A stretch of 10,991 bases of DNA from positions 1-10,991 of the forward strand of contig MU634638.1 of assembly GCA_026770595.1 (NCBI GenBank), in the 5' to 3' direction. Below are positions 1-6,928 of this stretch, one piece after another. The position numbers were made by a program, and so were the translations under genes. How positions within the stretch are numbered: position 1 is the first letter of the stretch; every line of letters starts with the position of its first letter. The DNA comes from Ochromonadaceae sp. CCMP2298. Its lineage: Eukaryota > Sar > Synurophyceae > Ochromonadales > Ochromonadaceae. The notes under the pieces are model-generated. The model searched no databases. It was given only the letters and a program-made list of their open reading frames with translations, and was not told the origin of the DNA.

Positions 1-22
1 CCCCCTCTCCCCCTCTCTGCAG

Positions 23-78
23 ATACGCTGAAGCTGTCTCTCGACCTGCTGGGCATAGAGACGGTGGAGCGACTGTAG
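23..78 (+). CDS. Terminal exon of an unknown gene (5' part outside window)
   Basis: The window opens in a nearly pure C/T tract ending in CTCTCTGCAG at 13-22, a textbook 3' splice site. From base 23 one frame stays open to a TAG at 76-78. After a partial first codon the peptide reads TLKLSLDLLGIETVERL. The acceptor, the short open frame, and the AATAAA about 120 bases after the stop fit together as the last coding exon and 3' UTR of a plus-strand gene. The peptide is too short to assign a family. The tract before the exon is the 3' end of an intron whose start lies outside the window. Confidence 0.6.
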
Positions 79-119
79 GCTCTACTCTCTAGGCTACAGG
101 CTCTAGGCTCTAGGCTACG
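78..119. repeat. Short tandem repeat of a CTCTAGGCTA-like unit
   Basis: Right after the stop codon the sequence repeats AGGCTCTA/CTCTAGGCTA about four times with small changes. It lies in the presumed 3' UTR of the upstream gene. No function is evident; replication slippage explains it. Confidence 0.6.
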
Positions 120-197
120 TGATAGCTGTACCCGGTAGACGTGAGGAGCGGGGACCTACATAAAGTTATAAAGTACATATCTGTTAGTACATATTTA

Positions 198-203
198 AAT
201 AAA
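198..203 (+). terminator. AATAAA polyadenylation signal
   Basis: A canonical AATAAA hexamer lies in an AT-rich stretch about 120 bases after the upstream gene's stop codon. The neighbouring 160-196 carries AAAGTACAT and TTAGTACAT words that resemble the GTAC-rich repeats at 7009-7757. Its role is inferred from position only. Confidence 0.45.
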
Positions 204-1668
204 GCACAAACAAGCGATAGAACCAGGGTCTATCAGTAGGTGGTGCTAGGTTTCTATAGGCCAATTGGTGAAAGCGGAATGCTATGCAAAGGGAAATATC
301 GTTCGCGAAAAGAATTCGTTATTGCGAATTCTTCTTGCAAAGTTGCATTTGAGAGACCGGAGACTTTTGGATGCATCTATAAGCGGGCTGCACATCCGCC
401 ACCAGGTGGGAGCATTTGCTCCCACCTAAGTTTTGGCGTTTCTCTCCACCCAGGGCTGCTCTCTCCCAGGCCCAGAAGGTGGGTCTTTTATAACCCCCCC
501 ACAGAATAACCCTATCCGCTGACCGGCCGGTGACGAGCAAATTCTGGAAATCTCCAAGTGAGGCATCCTTGGATCTGGCTGCTCCAAATCCGACCTGCCT
601 GAGCCTGGCACCTCCCACAGTGCCTGTGATTTTAAATCGTCAGACTTTTCCAGTCATGTCTGATCAGGAGGACACTCAGGCGGAAGGGGAGCCGCCGGCG
701 TCCACTGCACAGCCCGTCCCTGGCCGGAAGCAGGAATTCCCCGAGATATACCTGGATTGCTGCGTATTACGATCGATAAACCCCAGTTTTCGCGGACCAC
801 TTCAGAGGCAGCAAAAAGACCCACAAACTCGGCTCGAGCAAACTTGATATGCCGCGAGAGGATCGACCAGATCTCCACAACCACTCCAAGCTGTGCGAAG
901 CCGATGGTAGCTGAAGATGACGAACTTCCTTCTGGTCAAGGTGCAGCCAGAACGAGCACTTGCAGCGTAGATTTACTCGCTCTAAACTGATGTCCACTCC
1001 CTTCAGATCCAGGATTCGGCTGATGAAGGAAACTCCCAGGTTTTCGAAGCGCTCGAAGGTCAGGCTTCGCGTTTACGTCAGCGACCCGATTTCGCCGCTT
1101 GCAGGTTCAGCAACCAAGAGCGTACAGAAGTGTGTCACTAAGAGGCACTCTGGCGATGGAAGGGTTCTCCGATCTGCCGTGGATCATTCCTTGCCGGGCG
1201 TAAATACTCGCAGCATGGCTTTCCAGCTGCTGGCGCTCTGATTTCCAGCCAGCGGCTTGGCTTTCGGTTTCAGCGACTGCAGATCACGATCAGATGGAGG
1301 ATATGGAGGTGTGTGAGGGCAAATGCACCTGAAGTTACAATCTTCCTTGACACTCCTTCTGTCGCTACTCACCTTATCGCTCTCATCTTCTACTCTCCCC
1401 TAAATCTTTCACTTAAACTGCAGGACACGCGAAAGAAGACAGTAGCTAGGCTTTTCCCCTCATTTGACAGCTCAGATCTTGTTATAAAGGGCCAGCCGCC
1501 GAGTCACGACTAACATTAACGAAGGCGGAAATACCAACTGTGATCTGGTTATTCTTTACGTCGTCGCCTTAAGGGCTACTCTAGACTATGCCTCCGACTA
1601 TTACTATTAGTCATTCCTCTGATGAGTACCTTATTATGTACTCTACCCTCCTCCTCTAAGCTTCCTGA
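204..1668. other. Stretch with no confident gene
   Basis: No recognised domain was found on either strand. Open frames are short and compete. An ATG at 656 opens 63 codons (peptide starts MSDQEDTQAEGEPPAS, ending TGA at 845-847). The next frame over is open from 664 to about 990. A further frame after CCCTTCAG near 1007 gives IQDSADEGNSQVFEALEG. This could be the worn remains of one gene with shifted frames, or unrecognised exons, but no splice set joins them convincingly. TATA-like words occur at 486-493 and 1482-1489. The part from about 1500 to 1668 is the 3' flank of the transposase and may hold the end of that element; no terminal inverted repeat was identified. Confidence 0.4.
404..427. 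repeat. Perfect palindrome, 11-bp arms, 2-bp centre
   Basis: AGGTGGGAGCA is followed by TT and then its exact reverse complement. In RNA this would form a stable hairpin; as DNA it could be a dimeric binding site. It lies about 60 bases before a TATA-like TTTTATAA at 486-493, so an operator-like role is possible but unsupported. Confidence 0.6.
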
Positions 1669-3668
1669 CTACCCATCCAGTCCCTCGTCCCCTCCGAAGA
1701 ATCCGAATAGGGAGTTGGCGGCCGCAGCCACTCTTCCGCGGAGGGAACGCTCAGGCTTCTCAGCCTCCTGCTCCAGAGCAGCCTCCAAGTTGTTCTCGTT
1801 TACATTCTTCTTAGACTTCGATCTCGTACACTTCTTAGACTTCGACAGCTGTGACCAAGGGTTGATGCTAGCGCTGCCCAAGGGGGCAAAGCCGCGCTCC
1901 GAGAGACCCTCCTTGCGCTTCTTGGACAGCGGTCCGCGGGTCGACCTGGTTCCGTCACACGGAGAAAGGGTGTCATCAGCTACCAGATAAGTTAGTTGCG
2001 GCTTGTGCACAGGTATGGTATACGCGCGCGCATAACACTGTACTAGATAGAATGATGGGATGAGCTTCTCGAACGTTTGCATGAACCTCTCCGGGGAAAA
2101 CTGGGACCTCGCAGTCCCCGACAGGTAGATCGCAAGCAGGTGTCTGCACGGGAGGCCTTCCAGGCGCGGTCCGCCGCAACTGCAGAACATCTCGTCGTAC
2201 ACTACTAGTCTGACCCTCATCGACTGTCCCTTCCTCTTGACCTCGTACTTGTGCTTCTCCAGGTGTCGCACGTCGTAGTGCTGCGCCTCGTTCAGGTTGC
2301 GGCGACATACCAGACTGGCGTACGTGGTCAGAAGCTTCCCCCCAGCCACCATCTCGTCAGCGTCCGCCTTCATGCCTTCCACTATGTGTGTATACAGAGT
2401 GATGAAGTTGGTCATGGCCTTCAAGGGGAGCTTGTGTCGCACACCGGAGATCTTGAGGCGATTCATCTCTCCCTCTACGATCTGACTACCGGTAAGGCCG
2501 AATAGGTAGTGGGGGTGGGGGTCATTCAGGGCAGCATAGTACGTCCACGTGTTGGAGTCTAGCCTGTCCGGGTGTAGCAGCGCCTCCACTTCGGGCTGCT
2601 CCTTGATCCACTCCTGTATGCATATGAGGAAGTCGCCGTACGTCGTAGCCTTCTGCGCCCCCCACATGTACTTGCTGACATACCCCTTATCGTTGAGGTT
2701 TTGGATTATGTGTCTCAGGTCGTGGCGATGATGCGCTAAGGGAAGCGCCGCTCTCATTGCTGGAGCGAAGGCCAGGTGTCTGTCCGTGCAAACGACAGCA
2801 CGCGTAGAGTTCAGCCAATAGCCTAGAGCACCTCCTCTCAGGCACTTGACTACCTCGAGGAAGTGGGTGTAGTTCTCGGCCGACTCTACACCGAATACAC
2901 CGACAACGATAGGGATAGAGGTGCTGTTGCCGCAGCTTGTTTCCAAAACAAACACTTGCCTTTCCAGTTCTAGTTCTTGGAGAAGCCAGCGTCCAGACAG
3001 TAGTACGTGCGAGCGCTGTTGGCAACGATGTTGAAAGACTGCCCGGGCACGAACACGAGGTGCTTGAAACTTCTATCATCCTCCTGCTCGATCTCGTACA
3101 CTGTCCCGTTATTGAGCTGCTTGAAATTCTCGAGCACATAGCGGACCTGCGCAAATCCCTCCTCGAATCCCTCTAAATCCCTCTGATCTCTGAGGGTCTG
3201 CGAGACCTTGCTAGACATAGACTGGGAGATAGAGGCACCATGACAGTGATCGCGCACGAGTCTTGCGATAGCATTATGGGAGGTCAATCCGGTGGCAGCC
3301 GTTACGAACGGCACATTTGCCAGCAGCTCGCACTGGTCCACAAGCTCTGGGGCTACAGAGGTGCAGTCGGAGTGCTCGAAAATGCTGTCCTTGGTGCTGA
3401 TGTGGTACATGCCTGATCCGAGGAATTGCGGCACACAGATTCTGGCAGAGCACTGCTCATCTGAGCAGAAGAAAGCGAAGCGCCTGTAGTTGTCTGCGTA
3501 GCCAGGTTGGTGGCGCTTCCGATCAAGGGTGCAATTGCGATTGCAGCGACGATTCTCGTTCTTGACGGCGCCGAATAAGGCGGCCCTGTCATAATACACG
3601 GCGCTCAAGCGGTACGTGCTGTCAGGGGGTAGGTAAGAACTCTCGGGGCTTCGCAGTTGGGTTGCCAT
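1669..3668 (-). pseudogene. Mutator-like (MULE) transposase with SWIM zinc finger, frameshifted
   Basis: Cut-and-paste DNA transposase in two open segments. The first (3668 down to a TAG at about 2970) begins MATQLRSPESSYLPP. It has a WRKY-GCM1/FLYWCH-like zinc finger, C68-x4-C73-x25-H-x2-C near residue 102, for DNA binding. It ends at YYCLDAGFSK, whose Asp (about residue 226) fits the first acid of the DDE triad. The second, in another frame (about 2970 to 1669), carries VFVLETSCGNS and FGVESAENY, the second acid in CTDRHLAFAP, a Glu in SQIVEGEMNRLK, and a SWIM finger C-x-C-x9-C-x-H (codons at about 2184-2140). It closes with a Lys/Arg-rich tail, a possible nuclear signal. The segments meet with a one-base shift and no splice sites suit the junction, so I call it a frameshift (or a sequencing error). 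The family is clear; activity is doubtful. Confidence 0.85.
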
Positions 3669-3959
3669 GGCCAAGACGAAAAATGTAACAGAAGTACAAA
3701 ATCGATGGATCCTAGCGATAAATCTTGGTGATGCCGAGGCCACACACTTTCGGCGGAGCAAAATATCTGTGGCTGCGGGTCTCCGAGTAAAACCCAGACC
3801 GTATTGTTCCACACATTGGGTTTTTTTAAATACGTTCAAATACGTTACAATCCGAATTTTTAGACCGTATTTTCCGACAATCCGGGTGCCGCCCAGGACT
3901 TCCCCATTAACCGCTCCTGCGTCTGCGGTGCTCCAGAGTGTTACCGGCTTTCTAAACAG
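3669..3959. promoter_or_regulatory. Divergent intergenic region between transposase and 507-codon ORF
   Basis: This 290-base gap separates the start codons of two genes pointing apart, so it should hold both promoters. Three short words are each present twice: AGACCGTATT at 3796 and 3862, AAATACGTT at 3828 and 3838, and ACAATCCG at 3847 and 3877. AAAACCCA at 3789 pairs with TGGGTTTT at 3817. Clustered repeated words between divergent genes suggest binding sites, perhaps for the transposase or a host factor; this is inference. A plus-strand open frame across 3667-3987 has no recognisable features and is probably chance. Confidence 0.4.
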
Positions 3960-5483
3960 ATGTGGGTGCTTGATCGACGGAGGGTAGGGTGGGTGAAGCT
4001 ACCACTTTACCACTCTCCACAGGAGGTGGCCCAGGCTGCAGAGGGCGGCGCTGTCAGGAATATGGCACACCATCGTGCTCGCTATCTGTACTATCTTGGT
4101 CCTGCCGCGCTGGCAGCCGTCAGCTCCCCCCCAAACCCCAAGACAGTGTTCCATGTCAGCTGGTTCCACTTTCACCCTGGCTTTGTGATCCCCTTCTCCG
4201 TGAGTGGGAGCACTGGGCAAAGCTTTCCCTCCTGCATCACCATGAACGACTGCTTGGACATCGCTGGGGGTTTGGCAGACAAGATCCCAGGGGTGTCTCG
4301 CGTTGGAGGGAAGGTTGTGCCGAATCCGTACTTGCTTGTGCCATCCTACTCTCTGACGAAGGTCGCGACGCAGGTGGTGGAGCAGCAGTATGTCAAGGCT
4401 GCCTCTTCCTCCTACCTGTCAATCGTTGACACTCCTTTCCAGCGCATCATCCCCTCCGCTGTGCCTATCGGAGGCGCCGTTCCAGATGACGAAGTCGACG
4501 ACCTAGACGACGACCCCTATCTTCCGCGCCTTTCCTCCATCTCGCCTCGGTTTTCAGACCTCAGTAGCACGGGCAGCGGCTCTGGTGGGGGCTCCATTGG
4601 CAACATGGTGAGTCAGGTCGCGGAGCTCGCGCACCTGCGAGAGCAGAATGCTGAACTGCTGGGCGGCCTTGACCTCGAAGACGTGGATGATCAGCTCGAA
4701 GGGGAGGCTCAGGTCGCGCGTCTCCTCCAGCGAGGAGCTCCATCTCCTCCTCCAGCACCTACTCCGTTCGACAGTCTATCTGCGTGGGCCGACAACTTCA
4801 TAGACCGCAGAGCTGACGCTTTGGAGATTGCTGCAGCTGGCGGCACTCCCTCTATCGCCATCACGCGTGATCTCACTTCTGAGAGAATCGACAAGCTGAA
4901 CCACAAATTGCTCGCTCAGGAGGGCCCCAACAGCAGCGCCGCCTCTAAGCTCCGACAGCTGGAGAGGCTTAATCGGATGGACTGGCACTACCGGTCTGGT
5001 AGGTTGCGTCGCACGATACTCGCTTACTATCTGCACCACACTCGCGACCTCCTAGCCAGCATGGTCCGGTTTCTCTCGCATCCCACTGATCCTGGGCCCG
5101 AGGTGCGGCTACCCACGCGACTCGGCAAGGTCCCTCCATGGTACAAGTTCCTTGCGGATCGCGGATTGTTCAAGCACTCCGTTCTCTACCCCAACCTCAA
5201 TGGAGTACTCTGTCCCCATTTTATCCAGGGGCGCAGTCAATTTAGGTCTGGCGAGGTGGAGGCATACATACCCTTGTGTCGACTGCGCTACACCAGCGAG
5301 GTTGGGTTCGCACTTTACGCTCTAGAGAAGGGGGCCGCCGACGAGATTACGCATGATAAATTTCGTATCTTGCATTACATAGTATATTGGGCGTATGCGA
5401 ATATAAATATACATCAATCTCTGCGTAAGCCCACGGACTACGATACCTGTGTAGAAGGCCCTTTCCACCATTTTTTAATATGA
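3960..5483 (+). CDS. Unknown 507-residue protein, probable second gene of the MULE element
   Basis: Long uninterrupted frame from ATG 3960 to TGA 5481-5483. I do not recognise a family. A moderately hydrophobic N-terminal third (with VFHVSWFHFHPGF) is followed by an acidic patch near residues 175-187 (DDEVDDLDDD), a Ser/Gly linker (about 200-215), a leucine-rich stretch likely to form a coiled coil (about 216-258), a proline-rich spacer, then a basic, helical C-terminal half including LRRTILAYYLHHTRDLL. No signal peptide or convincing membrane segment was seen. The N-terminus is uncertain: a possible mini-intron ending TCTCCACAG near 4021, or the ATG at 4062, would shorten it. It is divergent from the transposase and convergent with the SET gene. 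Its last 31 codons lie inside the 264-bp repeat, where the other copy differs mainly at first and second codon positions, so this tail may be read-through into repeat DNA. Confidence 0.6.
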   Translation: MWVLDRRRVGWVKLPLYHSPQEVAQAAEGGAVRNMAHHRARYLYYLGPAALAAVSSPPNPKTVFHVSWFHFHPGFVIPFSVSGSTGQSFPSCITMNDCLDIAGGLADKIPGVSRVGGKVVPNPYLLVPSYSLTKVATQVVEQQYVKAASSSYLSIVDTPFQRIIPSAVPIGGAVPDDEVDDLDDDPYLPRLSSISPRFSDLSSTGSGSGGGSIGNMVSQVAELAHLREQNAELLGGLDLEDVDDQLEGEAQVARLLQRGAPSPPPAPTPFDSLSAWADNFIDRRADALEIAAAGGTPSIAITRDLTSERIDKLNHKLLAQEGPNSSAASKLRQLERLNRMDWHYRSGRLRRTILAYYLHHTRDLLASMVRFLSHPTDPGPEVRLPTRLGKVPPWYKFLADRGLFKHSVLYPNLNGVLCPHFIQGRSQFRSGEVEAYIPLCRLRYTSEVGFALYALEKGAADEITHDKFRILHYIVYWAYANINIHQSLRKPTDYDTCVEGPFHHFLI

Positions 5484-5655
5484 GCTGTAACCCCCTCTTA
5501 GAAAACAACTTTCAATATCTTAAACGGGCTCTGGTTATAGGGCTTTTCAAAAATCTTACATCTAATAACGCTTGCCGTCTTCAGCGAAGAGGCGCTGTGT
5601 CTGTTGTTCTTAAATTCATGTACCTCGGTGAACACCGATCTCTCCTCCGCACTCA
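5392..5655 (+). repeat. 264-bp inverted repeat, left arm
   Basis: Gapless match to the reverse complement of 8244-8507: by eye, 23 mismatches in 264 positions (about 91% identity). The arm contains the final codons and stop of the 507-codon ORF, the gap between convergent genes, and the stop of the SET pseudogene (5653-5655), where similarity ends. Mismatches crowd at the outer (left) end; the blocks at 5459-5489 and 5553-5592 are perfect. No flanking target-site duplication was found, so it may be a transposon terminus, or simply the 3' junction of an element of which a second piece sits at 8244. Confidence 0.9.
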
Positions 5656-6398
5656 GATGTTGTTGCCACGCTTGCCCTCGACAGTCTTGGACACGTTGCG
5701 GGGGAGGCGCCCCGTCTTGTTCTGCGAGAAAGCATACTGGTCAGCCGTCTGCAGCGTACTCCCCGTCCTCGCCATTACGCTTGGTGGAGTACAGGAGGAG
5801 ACGCGGGTTGCGAAACTGATCCCAGTTGATCACAACCTCGGCGTTGCACGAAGCAGACTGCTGCGTGCGTGGGTTAATCCTGACCTCTACAGCCTGGCAG
5901 TGGCTGGGCCTACTTTCGTACAGATGCCCCCCGCACTTCATGAGGATGTGATCGTTGACTCGTATCGTGTAGCGATCCCAGGCCTGGGTACCGTCATCCT
6001 ACACCAGGTTGCCGACATACTCTCCCACGACGTTGCCCGGGGAGCTATCCGCACCTACGAAGAAGCCGTCTCCAAGGTCCTCCCCAGTAGCAGAGAGCGA
6101 GGAGGTACGAACCGAGCCGTCACGTCTATGGTAGAATGGCACCGCCCCGCGCCCATCAGTCCAGCAGTTGAATCTGCAGGACCAGTTGTACTCTCCACGG
6201 GTCAAAGAGCGCTCATCGGCGCCTCCGTCAACGAGAATTTTTTCTGCGGGGACTTCCGCCCTCCTCCATGTAGTCGAAGCGCGTCGCTACGATGGAGCGT
6301 CTGCTTCTCACCGCGGTCAGGTCGGGCACCACCGGCACGAAAACCGGCGACAGCAGAGCGATCCACGGGTCAATCCCTGTGAGGTCTATGATACTCAT
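5653..6398 (-). pseudogene. SET-domain lysine methyltransferase-like gene, broken
   Basis: Minus-strand gene from ATG 6398 (MSIIDLTGIDPW) to TGA 5653-5655, about 247 codons. SET proteins transfer methyl groups from S-adenosylmethionine to lysine. Visible landmarks are GDGFFVGADSSPGNVVGEYVG, matching the first SET block (G-x-G-x-F-A ... GEYVG), and VRINPRTQQSASCNAEVV followed by FRNPRLLLYSTK and EDGEYAAD, matching the RFINHS-x-xPN and GEE-x-x-x-DY blocks. The His of NHS is Pro here. Three lesions: a one-base excess in a run of six A (6238-6243), an in-frame TAG (5999-6001) in place of a likely Tyr codon, and a one-base excess at about 5746, after which ADQYAFSQNKTGRLPRN resumes. The lesions make it a pseudogene unless they are read errors. 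It converges on the 507-codon ORF, with 169 bases between stops. SET assignment is by motif recognition only. Confidence 0.6.
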
Positions 6399-6928
6399 GA
6401 TGGTTGTCTACGGTGACGCGGGAAGATTGTGACCAGGGCTGGATAACGGCGAGCCAGAGCACCCTAGCACCTCTGGATGAAAGCCGCCCAGAGCTCACGT
6501 TGGCGACACTTACAAAATAAAACAACAAAAACCACTATTTAGGTAGAGAATGAGGGGTTTTTTCCACCTATAGAACCAAGATTTATACAAAGTTTTGGAA
6601 TCTTTGGCAGACACATGCCCGAAATTGGGTCTTTCGAGCTCAAATTTTATTTAAACCCAGCATATATATGTGAACTTTCTTTCTTCCCTATAAAAATTTG
6701 AAGGTTGAAGTTCAAAAGTTTGTAGTTAGGTTTGAGAGCGTCGAGGCGCGAAGAGAGCCAAAGCAGCGGCGCGCAGTTGGTCTCTCAACGCCACCATCTG
6801 CAGTTCACACACAATTCTACGGGCAACACAGTCTGGTTCCAGTCTCTCCGAAGATCTATCAGTCAACTCAGAACGCACTCCAAGCGCCCCCCATTCACTC
6901 TCCAAGTGCTTCCCGTCCAGCGTCGAGA
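6399..6928. other. Upstream region of the H3-variant gene and the SET gene
   Basis: The two genes point away from this 530-base gap. The part from 6515 to 6700 is AT-rich; 6700-6928 is more balanced and in frame with the histone start codon but has no ATG before 6929. A TATA-like TATAAAAA at 6689-6696 lies about 230 bases before that start codon and could be the histone promoter, leaving a long 5' UTR. No other gene or RNA was recognised. Confidence 0.4.
6689..6696 (+). promoter_or_regulatory. TATA-like box for the H3-variant gene
   Basis: TATAAAAA in an AT-rich setting at the edge of higher-GC sequence that leads into the ATG at 6929. Assigned by motif and position only; the transcription start is not visible. 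Confidence 0.3.

Noticed and set aside
3667-3987. 106-codon plus-strand frame starting opposite the transposase ATG
   Set aside because: The start is only the palindromic CCATGG; the sequence shows no domain and covers the promoter gap.
5480-6382. 300-codon plus-strand open frame starting where the 507-codon ORF stops (ATGA overlap)
   Set aside because: It lies opposite the SET-like gene, whose motifs are on the minus strand. Its first part is repeat DNA, and the rest reads as low-meaning sequence.
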